DNA from: Bacillota bacterium
GTDB taxonomy: Bacteria; Bacillota; Clostridia; UBA1381; UMGS1253
DNA length: 64,000 bases
Direction: 5' to 3'
Assembly: GCA_022706785.1 (NCBI GenBank)
Contig: JAKJBW010000010.1
Location: 1 to 64,000 of the forward strand
The position numbers and the translations under genes were made by a program. Each line of letters starts with the position of its first letter. The stretch's first letter is position 1. Shown piece after piece: positions 8,384-16,925 of the stretch. Under the pieces are notes generated by a model. The model was not told the origin of the DNA. It did not search any database and saw nothing but the letters and a program-made list of their open reading frames with translations.

Positions 8384-8869
8384 TCAGTTGTCTCCTTTGT
8401 TTTGCTTGGGCAAAGTGCGCCGCCTGCGCGTTAAGGCTGCGCATGTCCTGCGTACGCTTTTGACGGCGAAGAAGCCGAGCGCCAGCGCCATTGCCATAGT
8501 GCCTATCACCATAAGCGTGGACAGTCCTGTCTGCGAGCCGGCTGAGTACTCGCCGAAGGTGAAAAACCGCATGGTGCGGTACAGGTCAAGCCCGGGCACC
8601 AAAGCGAGCACGGCTGTGCTGATAAAGATGGTGGCGGGCGCCTTAAGCCATACCGCGCACAGCTCACACAGCACCGCCATCACAAACGTTGCGGTAAAAT
8701 ACGATACTATAACCGGCGCACCCGCGTCGCCAAGCGCCGCATAGCCGGTATAGCACACGGCGCCGATAAGCCCTGTCGCAATCCGGGTACGCTTTGGCGC
8801 GCGAAACACAAATGAGCAGAAGTAAATCGCGCCGAAGCCGAATATAAAAGCCCTTAATAAATCCCACAT
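8384..8869 (-). CDS. ThrE-family exporter, small membrane subunit (DUF3815/ThrE_2)
   Basis: 161 aa. The ATG (8869-8867) shares bases with the TGA of the larger subunit in a TGATG overlap and has GGAGG inside that gene, so translation is coupled; an in-frame ATG 30 nt upstream is less likely. It consists mainly of four to five hydrophobic helices. In many Firmicutes the two halves of the ThrE threonine/serine exporter are encoded by such adjacent genes. The substrate is inferred from the family only. Confidence 0.8.
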   Translation of the reverse strand: MWDLLRAFIFGFGAIYFCSFVFRAPKRTRIATGLIGAVCYTGYAALGDAGAPVIVSYFTATFVMAVLCELCAVWLKAPATIFISTAVLALVPGLDLYRTMRFFTFGEYSAGSQTGLSTLMVIGTMAMALALGFFAVKSVRRTCAALTRRRRTLPKQNKGDN

Positions 8870-9648
8870 CACAGCGCACCGCCTCCCATAAGGCCCCACA
8901 TGCCCAAAACGCCGCAGACGCCCGCCGCGATAGACATGGAGATCACAAAAACCTCACCCATGCGCGCCGTCCCGCTCGAAAGGTCGCCGCGCATGGTGTC
9001 GCGGATGGCGTTAACAAGCGCAAGTCCGGGCACCAAAAGCATAATGGCCGAGCCGACTATAATGTCCACACTGCCCAGCCCTAATAAAGCGCAACCCGAC
9101 ACGGCAGCGAGTGCGGAAATGATACCGCCCAGCAGGCTTATGATAAAATGAAACATGTCTTCTCTGCGGAATGAAGCGGCGATAAGGTGGATGAGGCCGC
9201 CGCTTAAGGCGGACACAAAAAATTCGCTTATCCCGCCGCCGAAAAGCACCGAAAAGCACCCGACAGACAGCGCGGCGGCCACCGCGATCTTCCATCTGCT
9301 CACCGTACGGTTTTGCCGGGCAAGCCGGACTTCGTCGATCGCCTGCTGAGGCGTTATGGCATGGGACGAAAGCCTGCGGGAAATATCGTTTGCGGCGTCC
9401 ACCATAAACAGGTTGACACCGCGTTTTTTTACGCGTTTAATAACGGTCCGGCTGCGCGTACCGTCACAGACGACCTGTATGAAAAGGCCGGTGGGCAGCG
9501 CAAACACCTCCGCCGAATCGGCGCCGTGCGCGCTACACACGTTTAAGACGATATCCTCGGCACGGTACGTCTCCCCGCCGTTTTCTAAAACCATGATCCC
9601 AAGCGCCTTCACGGCCTGCAAGATAAGCTCAGCGTCTGAAACCTGCAA
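8869..9648 (-). CDS. ThrE-family threonine/serine exporter, large subunit (DUF1212)
   Basis: 259 aa; TTG start preceded by GGCGGTGA. The N-terminal ~120 residues form the soluble ThrE domain (ENGGETYRAED and ALPTGLFI are typical), followed by about five membrane helices. The family exports threonine and serine or related amino acids. It is first gene of a minus-strand operon with the small subunit and nth. Its promoter shares the -35 region with the divergent glyA promoter, and SHMT interconverts serine and glycine, so coordination with serine metabolism is plausible but unproven. Confidence 0.84.
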   Translation of the reverse strand: MQVSDAELILQAVKALGIMVLENGGETYRAEDIVLNVCSAHGADSAEVFALPTGLFIQVVCDGTRSRTVIKRVKKRGVNLFMVDAANDISRRLSSHAITPQQAIDEVRLARQNRTVSRWKIAVAAALSVGCFSVLFGGGISEFFVSALSGGLIHLIAASFRREDMFHFIISLLGGIISALAAVSGCALLGLGSVDIIVGSAIMLLVPGLALVNAIRDTMRGDLSSGTARMGEVFVISMSIAAGVCGVLGMWGLMGGGAL

Positions 9649-9689
9649 AATATCACCGCCTGCGACAAATTTTTGCCCTGTATAACATC

Positions 9690-9717
9690 ATTATATCAAA
9701 AATACTTGCAGTTGCAA
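9690..9717 (-). promoter_or_regulatory. Promoter of the thrE-like operon
   Basis: On the minus strand TTGCAA (9717-9712) and TATAAT (9695-9690) are 16 bp apart. The TTGCAA is self-complementary and overlaps the -35 region of the divergent glyA promoter, so the two cannot easily be occupied together. Confidence 0.75.
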
Positions 9718-9734
9718 AGGTTTAAAAGTATAAT
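9706..9734 (+). promoter_or_regulatory. glyA: Promoter of glyA
   Basis: TTGCAG (9706-9711) and TATAAT (9729-9734) are 17 bp apart. Transcription would start near 9741, giving a 5' leader of about 275 nt that contains an entire miniature element. Confidence 0.78.
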
Positions 9735-9833
9735 AGTATGTGTAGCACATAGACAGGCCGCATGCGCGCGGCTGCTTTAGTTTTGTGTTTTCCCATGCAG
9801 TTTTATACTGCGCCAGCATACAAGGGCAACTTA

Positions 9834-9989
9834 TACTATTCCGCGCCCAAAACAGCAATATCTACCACGCCTTTTTTGCCCACAGCTGCGTTGTCATCCT
9901 TGCCTTGCGTCAGCAAGGCTGCGTCCTCCGCCTTGCTGTGAACAAAAAATCCAGCGGTATCCAATTCCTGTTTTAAACGCGAAACAGTA
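9834..9989 (+). mobile_element. Miniature inverted-repeat element M1, copy 1 (in the glyA leader)
   Basis: 156 bp with ends TACTATTCCGCG...CGCGAAACAGTA, flanked on both sides by TTA. It is the same length and sequence type as the copy at 34503-34658, which is flanked by TAA. A 3-bp TNA target duplication is typical of IS5-family (IS1031-group) transposition. The interior holds the shared core: CTGCGTTGTCATCC, a CTTGC/GCAAG hairpin, GCGTCCTCCGCCTTGC. No coding capacity. It lies within the glyA 5' untranslated leader. Confidence 0.85.
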
Positions 9990-10015
9990 TTAAAATCGGG
10001 GAGGGGTATTTGAGA

Positions 10016-11254
10016 ATGTTTCATTTTGAAAACCTAAAGAAGGCCGATTCCGAGTGTTATGAAGCCGTTTTAAAGGAAATCGGGCGCCAGCAGAACAAAA
10101 TCGAGCTTATCGCTTCGGAAAATTTCGTGAGCGAGGCTGTTATGGAAGCGTCGGGCACGCCGCTGACCAACAAATATGCGGAAGGGTATCCGGGCAAGCG
10201 CTACTACGGCGGCTGCGAGTATGTGGATATCGTGGAGACGCTGGCGCGCGACCGTGCGTGCGAGCTTTTTGGCGCGGCTCATGCCAATGTCCAGGCACAT
10301 TCGGGCGCGCAGGCCAATATGGCGGTGTTTTTTGCCGTGCTAAAGCCCGGCGACACGGTGCTTAGCATGAACCTTTCCCATGGCGGGCATTTAAGCCACG
10401 GCAGCCCTGTCAATATTTCGGGCGCATATTACAACATCGTGCCCTACGGTGTGAGCCAAGAGACGAACACCATTGACTACGACGAGGTCCGCGCGCTTGC
10501 GCAGCAGTATAAACCCAAGCTGATTCTGGCGGGTGCGAGCGCATATCCGCGCGTGATAGATTTTGAGAAGTTCTCATCAATCGCAAAGGAGGCCGGCGCT
10601 TATCTTATGGTGGATATGGCGCATATCGCAGGCCTTGTGGCGGCCGGGCTGCACCCCAGCCCCGTACCGTATGCCGACTTTGTGACCAGTACTACGCACA
10701 AGACGCTGCGCGGCCCCAGAGGCGGTCTTATCCTTTGCGGCAGCGACTATGCCAAAATGATTGATAAGGCGATCTTTCCCGGTATACAGGGCGGCCCGCT
10801 CATGCACACCATCGCCGCCAAAGCCGTGTGCTTCAAGGAGGCGCTCAAGCCGGAGTTTAAGACATATCAGAGCCGCGTTGTCCAAAACGCCAGGGCTTTG
10901 GCGGACGCGCTGTGCGCAAAGGGCTTTACGCTTGTGAGCGGCGGGACCGACAACCACCTTATGCTGGTCGACTTAACAGGCATGAACGTCACCGGCAAGG
11001 ACGCGGAAAGGATGCTTGACGAAGTCTGCATCACCGTCAACAAAAACACCATCCCGTTTGAGACCTTAAGCCCGTTTGTCACAAGCGGCATACGCATAGG
11101 CACGCCTGCCGCCACGTCGCGCGGCTTTGATGCCGACGACATGGCCGAAATTGCCGAGCTGATCCATATGACCATCACCGGCTTTGAGCAAAACCGCACA
11201 GAGGTGGAAGCGCGTGTGGCGCAGCTTTGCGGCAAGCATCCGCTCTACGCATAA
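10016..11254 (+). CDS. glyA: Serine hydroxymethyltransferase
   Basis: 412 aa. The ATG at 10016 has GGGGAGGGG about 9 nt upstream; an in-frame TTG at 10010 is too close. It is a cytosolic PLP enzyme that converts serine and tetrahydrofolate to glycine and methylene-THF. The N-terminal [10 protein letters not shown] and [17 protein letters not shown] are family signatures. The Schiff-base lysine lies in [13 protein letters not shown] at residue 229, the same number as in E. coli GlyA. larC follows after 13 bp, suggesting co-transcription. The long leader holding element M1 is unusual for this gene. Confidence 0.98.
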   Translation: MFHFENLKKADSECYEAVLKEIGRQQNKIELIASENFVSEAVMEASGTPLTNKYAEGYPGKRYYGGCEYVDIVETLARDRACELFGAAHANVQAHSGAQANMAVFFAVLKPGDTVLSMNLSHGGHLSHGSPVNISGAYYNIVPYGVSQETNTIDYDEVRALAQQYKPKLILAGASAYPRVIDFEKFSSIAKEAGAYLMVDMAHIAGLVAAGLHPSPVPYADFVTSTTHKTLRGPRGGLILCGSDYAKMIDKAIFPGIQGGPLMHTIAAKAVCFKEALKPEFKTYQSRVVQNARALADALCAKGFTLVSGGTDNHLMLVDLTGMNVTGKDAERMLDEVCITVNKNTIPFETLSPFVTSGIRIGTPAATSRGFDADDMAEIAELIHMTITGFEQNRTEVEARVAQLCGKHPLYA

Positions 11255-11267
11255 GTGGGGACAAGCT

Positions 11268-12479
11268 ATGAGGACGCTGTATTTTGACTGTTTTTCAGGC
11301 ATCAGCGGGGATATGTGCCTGGGTGCGCTTCTGGATTTGGGGGAGGCGGACGAAAGCGCGTTTCTTTTGCAAATGTCTAAACTCGGACTGGATGAATATA
11401 CATTAAATATAACCAAAACGCATAAAAACGGCATTTGCGCCACCGACGTGACTGTGCGCGTTCATGATGCGCATGCCTGCGGCGGGGAGGAGCACAGCCA
11501 TGGACGGCGCCTTGCCGATATCCTTGATATCATTGCGCAGAGCGGCATATCACCCGCGGCCAAGGAAACGGCATGCAAGATTTTTGTGTGTATCGCGCGG
11601 GCGGAAGCAAAAATACATGGCGAAGCAGTGGAGGATGTGCACTTCCATGAGGTCGGCGCAGCCGACTCCATTGCCGATATCGTGGGCACGGCGGTGCTTC
11701 TGGATATGCTGGGCGTAGAACAGGTCATATGCTCCCCGGTCAGCGAGGGGCACGGCTTTGTGCACTGCAGGCACGGGATCATCCCTGTGCCGGTGCCCGC
11801 GACAGCGCAGATCCTGGCGCAGGCCGGGGCGCCCGTCAGATACGCAGATATCGAAAGCGAGCTGGTCACGCCCACGGGTGCGGGGATCGTGGCGTCGTTG
11901 GCGTCGGGGTTTGGCGCCCTGCCTGTTATGGCTGATATGAAAATAGGCTACGGGGCAGGTAAAAAGGATTTTGCCGCGCCTAATCTTTTGCGCGTGTATC
12001 TGGGCGATATCGCCCGGGATGGCGGCGGGGCCGCCGAAGAGGAAATTATTGTGCTGCAGACCAATATAGACGATATGACAGCCGAAAACACGGGATTTGT
12101 GATGGAGGAGCTGTTTGCGGCGGGTGCGCTGGATGTGTTTTTCACACCCGTCGTTATGAAGAAAAACCGCCCCGCCGTCAAGCTGAGCGTGCTGTGCAAA
12201 CCGGGCGGCAAACCCGCGATGGAGCATGTTTTATTCACGCATACCGCCACCATTGGCATACGAAGCTCTTTGGTGCGCAGAAGCGTGCTGCCGCGGGAAA
12301 TGGTGAACGTTTCCACACAGTGGGGGCAGATAGCGGTAAAGGCTTCTTTTTACAACGGCGCGGCCAAATACGCGCCGGAATACGAAAGCGTGGCGGCATC
12401 GGCAAGACGCTGCGGCGTTGGCTTTGACCGTGTGTATACGGACGCAAAGGCCGCCTGCGCAAACCTTTCAAAACCATAA
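11268..12479 (+). CDS. larC: Nickel-pincer cofactor nickel insertion protein LarC (DUF111)
   Basis: 403 aa. The ATG at 11268 follows GTGGGGACAAGCT. LarC inserts nickel into the pyridinium-3,5-bisthiocarboxylate mononucleotide cofactor used by lactate racemase LarA and homologues. The start YFDCFSGISGDMCLGALLDLG and the internal VHFHEVGAADSIADIVG (positions ~125) are family hallmarks. In Lactobacillus plantarum the protein is produced by frameshifting between larC1 and larC2; here it is one uninterrupted ORF. No larA, larB or larE is within the window, so the cofactor's user is unknown. Translation likely follows from glyA 13 bp upstream. Confidence 0.9.
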   Translation: MRTLYFDCFSGISGDMCLGALLDLGEADESAFLLQMSKLGLDEYTLNITKTHKNGICATDVTVRVHDAHACGGEEHSHGRRLADILDIIAQSGISPAAKETACKIFVCIARAEAKIHGEAVEDVHFHEVGAADSIADIVGTAVLLDMLGVEQVICSPVSEGHGFVHCRHGIIPVPVPATAQILAQAGAPVRYADIESELVTPTGAGIVASLASGFGALPVMADMKIGYGAGKKDFAAPNLLRVYLGDIARDGGGAAEEEIIVLQTNIDDMTAENTGFVMEELFAAGALDVFFTPVVMKKNRPAVKLSVLCKPGGKPAMEHVLFTHTATIGIRSSLVRRSVLPREMVNVSTQWGQIAVKASFYNGAAKYAPEYESVAASARRCGVGFDRVYTDAKAACANLSKP

Positions 12480-12489
12480 AAAAATTCAA

Positions 12490-12656
12490 TAGACCTGCTC
12501 ACTAACCCCAACAAGGCGGCAAAACCGGTCTTTTCCCCGCCGGGCGATACAGCCAAAACCCGCCAATACACAAAGTATTGGCAGAACCTGCCTGCACCAC
12601 CCGGCGGGAAAAAATCCTCAGTTATCCGCTTTCGACCGGGTTAGCGGACAGGTCCA
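12490..12656. mobile_element. Miniature inverted-repeat element M4, copy 1
   Basis: About 167 bp between larC and the PfkB kinase. Ends TAGACCTGCTCACTAACCCC and GGGTTAGCGGACAGGTCCA are inverted. The interior shares long blocks with the copy at 41596: AAAACCGGTCTTTTCCCCGC, CCGGGCGATACAGCC, AATACACAAAGTATTGGC, CTGCCTGCACCACCCGGCGG. It is non-coding. Flanking TA (left) and CA (right) suggest a decayed TA duplication. Confidence 0.83.
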
Positions 12657-12758
12657 ATGCATCAAAAATACATGCGGAAAACAGGAAGCGCTGTCCGGAC
12701 GCCGGCACAGGAGAAATGCCAGGGGCGGCTTTTCTGTATCCCAGGAATGGATGATGTT

Positions 12759-13727
12759 ATGAAAAAAGAGCGTATTTGTTCGCTTTCCCTTAGTCCTGCA
12801 ATTGACAAAACCGTCTTTGTGGACAATTTCACGCTGGGGGAGGTGAACCGTGCGAGCGGCGCTTGCTGTGTGCCGGGCTCCAAGGGCGTCAATGTGGCAA
12901 GGATACTTGCCAAGAGCGGTGTGCCCTGCGTTTGCTTTGGCTTTATCGGCGGTGCGGGCGGCGATTACATCATAGGCGAACTGGAAAAGGATGGCGTTGC
13001 AGCCGACTTTATCAAGGTGGACTATGACGTGCGCACAAACATCAAGCTGGTCGATCTTGCGCTTGGCACCTATACCGACGTCAACTTTGATTCGGACACG
13101 CCAAGCATGCAGAATATCGCCGAGCTCAAGAAAAAGACGCGCAAGCTGGCGGCAAAGAGCAGTCTTGTTGCGCTGAGCGGGTGTGTGCCGCCGGGGGCCG
13201 ATCCGTTTATTTACCGCGATCTTGCGCTTATCGCCGCGCAGGAGGGCGCGAAGGTGTCGGTGGACTGCTGCGGTGCGCCGATGGCAAACGCGTTTGCGGC
13301 AAAGCCGTTCATCATAAAGCCTAACCTGTACGAGCTGGAGCTCACCTTGGGCATACGCTGCGCGTCAATTTCTTCTGTGGTCGACGCTGCAATGCGCCTG
13401 TACAGGGGCGGTGTGGAAAACGTGCTGGTGTCGCTGGGGGATGAGGGTGCGGTCGCCGTGTGCGGCGGTGATGTTTTCCGCGTGCATACCCACGCGCTGC
13501 CCGTCTACAATACTGTCGGCGCGGGCGACGCTTTCCTGAGCGGATTTTTGTATGGCTGGCACATCGGCGCCGATATACTGGCATGCCTGAAATACGCCCT
13601 GTCGTTTTCACAGGCCAGGATCTCCATGAAGCCTGACGCGGCGTTTACGTTTACTGACCTTACCGCGTTCGTGAGCACGGCGGATATTGAGGTGGTCAGC
13701 GAAACAAGGAAGGAAGCCGTATGGTGA
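12759..13727 (+). CDS. PfkB-family hexose-phosphate kinase (1-phosphofructokinase / tagatose-6-phosphate kinase type)
   Basis: 322 aa. The ATG at 12759 lies 11 nt after AGGA; earlier in-frame starts lie in or next to the miniature element. The ribokinase-like fold shows the sugar-binding GSKGVNVARIL (~residues 42-52) and the catalytic NTVGAGDAFLSGF near residue 250, with Asp as base. Sequences of the LacC/FruK group begin with the same SLSPAIDKTVFVDNF-like strand. It phosphorylates a sugar phosphate with ATP, but FruK and LacC roles cannot be separated here. No PTS gene is adjacent. The stop overlaps the next start by 7 bp. Confidence 0.87.
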   Translation: MKKERICSLSLSPAIDKTVFVDNFTLGEVNRASGACCVPGSKGVNVARILAKSGVPCVCFGFIGGAGGDYIIGELEKDGVAADFIKVDYDVRTNIKLVDLALGTYTDVNFDSDTPSMQNIAELKKKTRKLAAKSSLVALSGCVPPGADPFIYRDLALIAAQEGAKVSVDCCGAPMANAFAAKPFIIKPNLYELELTLGIRCASISSVVDAAMRLYRGGVENVLVSLGDEGAVAVCGGDVFRVHTHALPVYNTVGAGDAFLSGFLYGWHIGADILACLKYALSFSQARISMKPDAAFTFTDLTAFVSTADIEVVSETRKEAVW

Positions 13728-14248
13728 GCGCGCGGGATTTTTACCGTGAGGCATACAGGCTGACGGATGCGGTATCGCCGCTTGGGAAAGCGGACTGCGG
13801 CCGTCTTTGCGCCGGGGCCTGCTGCTCGGATAATGGCCGCAATGATGCGGGGATGTACCTTTTCCCCCATGAAGAGGTTATGTATGCGCACAGGCCGGAC
13901 TGGATACGGATCGAGCACGCGGATTTTACTTACGGGAGCGAAAACCGCCATGCGCTTATCGCCATATGCAAAGGCAGGTGTGAGCGGCGGTCTCGTCCGC
14001 TTGCGTGCCGCATTTTTCCGCTGGCGCCTTGCTACAAAGCGGGGCGGCGTCTGTCGGTGATTATGGACCCCAGGGCAAAAGGCATGTGCCCTCTGGCAAG
14101 GACGCTTTCGCCCGAAGCGCTGGACGGCAGGTTTGTGGAAACGACGGCGTATGTGCTGGGCGTGCTGGCAAAAAACGCTTTGGTGGCGGAGTTTATGGCG
14201 GAACTGAGCCTGCTTCTGGCGGAATACGAGCCGTTTTTCAGCAGATAA
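13721..14248 (+). CDS. YkgJ-like cysteine-cluster protein
   Basis: 175 aa, translationally coupled to the kinase (ATG inside its last codons; AAGGAAG as SD). Conserved cysteines: CGRLCAGACC (~26-35), ICKGRC (~83-88), ACRIFPLAPC (~94-103) and a later GMC. This pattern fits the YkgJ/UPF0153 putative metal- or Fe-S-binding family (PF03692), whose function is unknown. The operon link with a sugar kinase offers no clear role. Confidence 0.72.
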   Translation: MVSARDFYREAYRLTDAVSPLGKADCGRLCAGACCSDNGRNDAGMYLFPHEEVMYAHRPDWIRIEHADFTYGSENRHALIAICKGRCERRSRPLACRIFPLAPCYKAGRRLSVIMDPRAKGMCPLARTLSPEALDGRFVETTAYVLGVLAKNALVAEFMAELSLLLAEYEPFFSR

Positions 14249-14285
14249 CGGCTTTGGGCTGTCAAGTCAGACCGGATAGAAATGC

Positions 14286-14316
14286 AAAAGCCGAAAGCTT
14301 AAAGCTTTCGGCTTTT
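14286..14316. terminator. Bidirectional terminator
   Basis: AAAAGCCGAAAGCTT and AAAGCTTTCGGCTTTT form a near-perfect hairpin with A and T tracts on both sides. It sits between the convergent Cys-cluster gene and the minus-strand zinc-ribbon gene and can serve both. Confidence 0.88.
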
Positions 14317-14346
14317 GATGTATGCCTGTGTAGCTGTACGATCATT

Positions 14347-14757
14347 TTACTCGTCTTTCGGATCACCCGGCATATCCGGCGCTATTTCCACCTCGACCTC
14401 GGGCAGCTTTTCGCCGCAGCGGTTGCAGTAGACCGCATCGATATCGTTTTCGGTCCCGCATACCGGGCAGCGGCGCAGGTTGCGCAGGCGGGAAAGCTGA
14501 TTTTTTTTTGATACAATCTCATCGCTTAAGGCTTCTATTTCCTTGCACTTTTCCTGCACATCGCCAGGGTCGCCCGTGCCTGTCTTATAGGCGTCGTATA
14601 CCAGCCGGCCCGTTTCCTTGATCAGGTCGTCAAGCTTTGACTCATCCCCGGCAATAGCGAGCTTCACTTTGGTGATCTCCACCACGTCGGTAGACTTTTG
14701 CACAACGGCCTTGGTGGTCTTTTCAACATTGGCAAGAATTTTTTCGATAATGTCCAT
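14347..14757 (-). CDS. Zinc-ribbon protein with N-terminal coiled coil
   Basis: 136 aa. The ATG at 14757 has GGAGGG 8 nt upstream; a TTG two codons earlier is unlikely. Residues ~1-95 are charged and helical with heptad-like spacing (KLDDLIKETGRLVYDAYKTG, then EIEALSDEIVSKKNQL). The C-terminal C-x2-C ... C-x2-C (CPVCGTENDIDAVYCNRC) is a rubredoxin-like zinc ribbon, followed by an acidic tail. Such proteins are common and poorly characterised in Clostridia. No enzymatic motif. It is convergent to the kinase operon. Confidence 0.75.
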   Translation of the reverse strand: MDIIEKILANVEKTTKAVVQKSTDVVEITKVKLAIAGDESKLDDLIKETGRLVYDAYKTGTGDPGDVQEKCKEIEALSDEIVSKKNQLSRLRNLRRCPVCGTENDIDAVYCNRCGEKLPEVEVEIAPDMPGDPKDE

Positions 14758-14804
14758 TTTCAAAACCCTCCTTTATACAGCATCTGTGTTTTCATATGTA
14801 TATA

Positions 14805-15083
14805 TTATGCGGCTTTCGCCAGGATAGCGCATAAAACAAGGTACAAATTTTTTTCGGTGGCCCGTATGTTCACGCCGCCTAAGTCCACCCAGAGCTCAAG
14901 GCCTGAGTCGCAGCAATTGTCCACGAACACGCTCACCATATCGTGCGCCTCGATGGGGCGGGAAAACATAATGGTGACCTGCGTCGCGCCGGGCTGCAAA
15001 TCCAGTTCGCGTTCATAGTAGGCGTTTAGAAAGCGCCTGATCTCTCCGTGTGTTTTTGCCCTGAGTGTCACGCAAACCTCCAT
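14805..15083 (-). CDS. Uncharacterised 92-aa protein
   Basis: The ATG at 15083 follows GGAGAATGCAAAG. The alternating pattern (VCVTLRAKTHGEIRRFL, VTIMFSRP, VSVFVDNCC, LELWVDLGGVNIRA) suggests a small alpha/beta fold. No signal peptide or membrane helix. It lies between xerD and the zinc-ribbon gene on the same strand. I do not recognise its family. Confidence 0.6.
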   Translation of the reverse strand: MEVCVTLRAKTHGEIRRFLNAYYERELDLQPGATQVTIMFSRPIEAHDMVSVFVDNCCDSGLELWVDLGGVNIRATEKNLYLVLCAILAKAA

Positions 15084-15162
15084 CTTTGCATTCTCCTTTC
15101 GGCTCTGCGGCCGTATAATTCATGCCTTCCCGGCTTGTCTGTACGGTTTGATCCCCGGCAGG

Positions 15163-16047
15163 CTATGCCCGCGGGTGCGCCTTCTGGTACACCTCTTTAA
15201 TCTTGTTTTTCATCAGGCGGGCGTACACCTGTGTGGATGAAATATCCGAATGCCCCAGCATTTCCTGAATAGACTTCAAGTCGGCGCCGTTTTCCAAAAG
15301 GTGCGCGGCAAAGGAATGCCGCAGGGTGTGGGGCGTAAGCTCCTTTGCGATGCCGGCCTGCGCCTTGTATTTTTTGATAATCTTCCAAAAGCCCTGCCTT
15401 GTGAGCCGCTTGCCGTTGCAGTTTACAAACAGTGCGGGCTCGTCGGTTTTTTTCACCATCATATCGCGCGCTTTTGCTATGTAGTCGGCTATGGCGCGAA
15501 CGGCAATGCTGCCAAGCGGAATGATCCGCTCACGCGTACTGCCGCAGTGCACAAATCCCATAGCGGCGTTTATGTCGTCCAAATTGAGCTCAATCAGCTC
15601 GCTGACGCGTATGCCCGTAGCGTACAAAAGCTCCAGCATCGCCTTATCGCGGTACCCCTTCAGGTCCACGCACTTCGGCTGGTCCAGCAAAATATCCACC
15701 TCGTCGGCGGAGAGTATCTGCGGCAGCTTTTTTTCCACCTTTGGCGACTCAAGCCCTAGCGTAGGGTCGCTGGCTACAAGCCCCGTGCGGCTCAAATAGT
15801 CGTAAAAAGAGCGGATGGAGGCAAGACAGCGCGAAATGGTGGCGGTTGCGCGCCCTTTTTTCTGCAGGTCCAAAAGGTAGGTCAGCACAACGGTCTTGTT
15901 AGCGGCACAAATATCCGTGATACCGTGCTCCGTCAGATAGTTCATGTACGCTTCCACATCGCGGCGGTACGAGCTTAAAGTGTTGCTTGTCAGATGTTTT
16001 TCAGCGTCCAGATATGTAATGAAATTTTCCCTGTATTCACCAAGCAT
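15163..16047 (-). CDS. xerD: XerD-like tyrosine recombinase with altered beta-hairpin lysine
   Basis: 294 aa, usual XerC/D length. The N-terminal SAM-like domain spans 1-90. The catalytic domain shows R147 (TGIRVSEL), H240 and R243 (HTLRHSFA), H266 (LGHSDI) and nucleophile Y275 (QVYARL). XerC/XerD resolves chromosome dimers at dif with the FtsK translocase. The hairpin that normally reads GKGxKER, with the catalytic lysine, here reads CGSTRER, so that Lys is absent or replaced. Position next to spoIIM is common for Clostridial xerD. I infer a housekeeping role rather than a mobile-element integrase, since no att sites or phage genes are adjacent. Confidence 0.86.
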   Translation of the reverse strand: MLGEYRENFITYLDAEKHLTSNTLSSYRRDVEAYMNYLTEHGITDICAANKTVVLTYLLDLQKKGRATATISRCLASIRSFYDYLSRTGLVASDPTLGLESPKVEKKLPQILSADEVDILLDQPKCVDLKGYRDKAMLELLYATGIRVSELIELNLDDINAAMGFVHCGSTRERIIPLGSIAVRAIADYIAKARDMMVKKTDEPALFVNCNGKRLTRQGFWKIIKKYKAQAGIAKELTPHTLRHSFAAHLLENGADLKSIQEMLGHSDISSTQVYARLMKNKIKEVYQKAHPRA

Positions 16048-16206
16048 ATCAAAATCCCCTTCTTATGTATGCCGGCATCCGCGAAACGCAACAAAATGCC
16101 ACCATACTTATATTGTACATAATTGTGATGTAAATGTACATACCTTTTTATCAGATTATGTCTGAAAACTTTTAGCTGTGCTTCCGGCTTATGGAAGCCG
16201 TTTGGG

Positions 16207-16827
16207 TTATTTCAACAAAGACAGCGACCAGCGGATGAGGTAGGGGGAAACATAGCTTTCGATAAGCACGCCGGCCAGCAAAACAACAATCAACGCCGAA
16301 CACACCAGACTGTAGGCAAAGAAGCGCTTCCGCTTATCGGCGGCACAGGCCTGCGAATGCAGGAACGAAGCGTTATTCATAGCCGATACCGCAAAGACTA
16401 TGAGGCATGGGAGCACCAGAAGCATTTGCGGCAGGATGCCCACCGCACAGGTCAGCAGGCCTACAGAGGCAAAGTTTTTGATGAGCGCCGCCACCGTAAA
16501 GCCGACCATAAACCCCCGAAGTCCCACCAGCGCAGGCGCCATAAACAGACCCAGGCCGGTAAGGCCGCACAGCCATAAAAAGAACGCAAGCTCGGCCGTG
16601 TTTGCGAGCGAGCCGGCAAATATGGCTGAAATTTGAGGGGCCTGCTGGCTGGTAAGCTGTGAAAAGTCGGTCAGGAAGCCGGCAAGCTCGCCCGATTGCG
16701 CCTGCCCCACAGACACGCATACGCCTGCCCCTATACAGACGCCGGCCACCAAAAAAGCCGCGGTTATGAATAAAAACAACCGGTTGTTTTTGATATAGCC
16801 TTCCACCGCTTTTGTAAATCTTTTCAA
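16207..16827 (-). CDS. spoIIM: Stage II sporulation protein M
   Basis: 206 aa, TTG start 6 nt after GGGGGG. About five hydrophobic helices span the protein, with the conserved central MAPALVGLRGFMVGFTVAAL. SpoIIM is a membrane part of the SpoIIDMP machinery that drives septal peptidoglycan remodelling and engulfment; it shows the organism makes endospores. It precedes xerD on the same strand, 159 bp away. Its SD site lies in one arm of an 8+7-bp hairpin (16834-16871), so translation may be conditional. Confidence 0.9.
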   Translation of the reverse strand: MKRFTKAVEGYIKNNRLFLFITAAFLVAGVCIGAGVCVSVGQAQSGELAGFLTDFSQLTSQQAPQISAIFAGSLANTAELAFFLWLCGLTGLGLFMAPALVGLRGFMVGFTVAALIKNFASVGLLTCAVGILPQMLLVLPCLIVFAVSAMNNASFLHSQACAADKRKRFFAYSLVCSALIVVLLAGVLIESYVSPYLIRWSLSLLK

Positions 16828-16833
16828 ACAAAT

Positions 16834-16871
16834 CCCCCCGCTTCATACATTAAATATGTATGCGCGGGGGG
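16834..16871 (-). promoter_or_regulatory. Hairpin masking the spoIIM ribosome-binding site
   Basis: CCCCCCGC (16834-16841) pairs with GCGGGGGG (16864-16871) and CATACAT with ATGTATG inside. Read on the minus strand, the G6 run is the spoIIM SD. There is no U tract after the stem in that direction, so it does not look like a terminator for crcB. Confidence 0.62.
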
Positions 16872-16925
16872 TTTTGAAAATTCCCATTTACATAAAAATT
16901 TTACCGTATGCGTGCGCCGGCGGTT

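Noticed and set aside
15163-16047. Phage or island integrase
   Set aside because: It sits between spoIIM and an unknown gene, as housekeeping xerD does in Clostridia, far from the prophage remnant and without att-like repeats.
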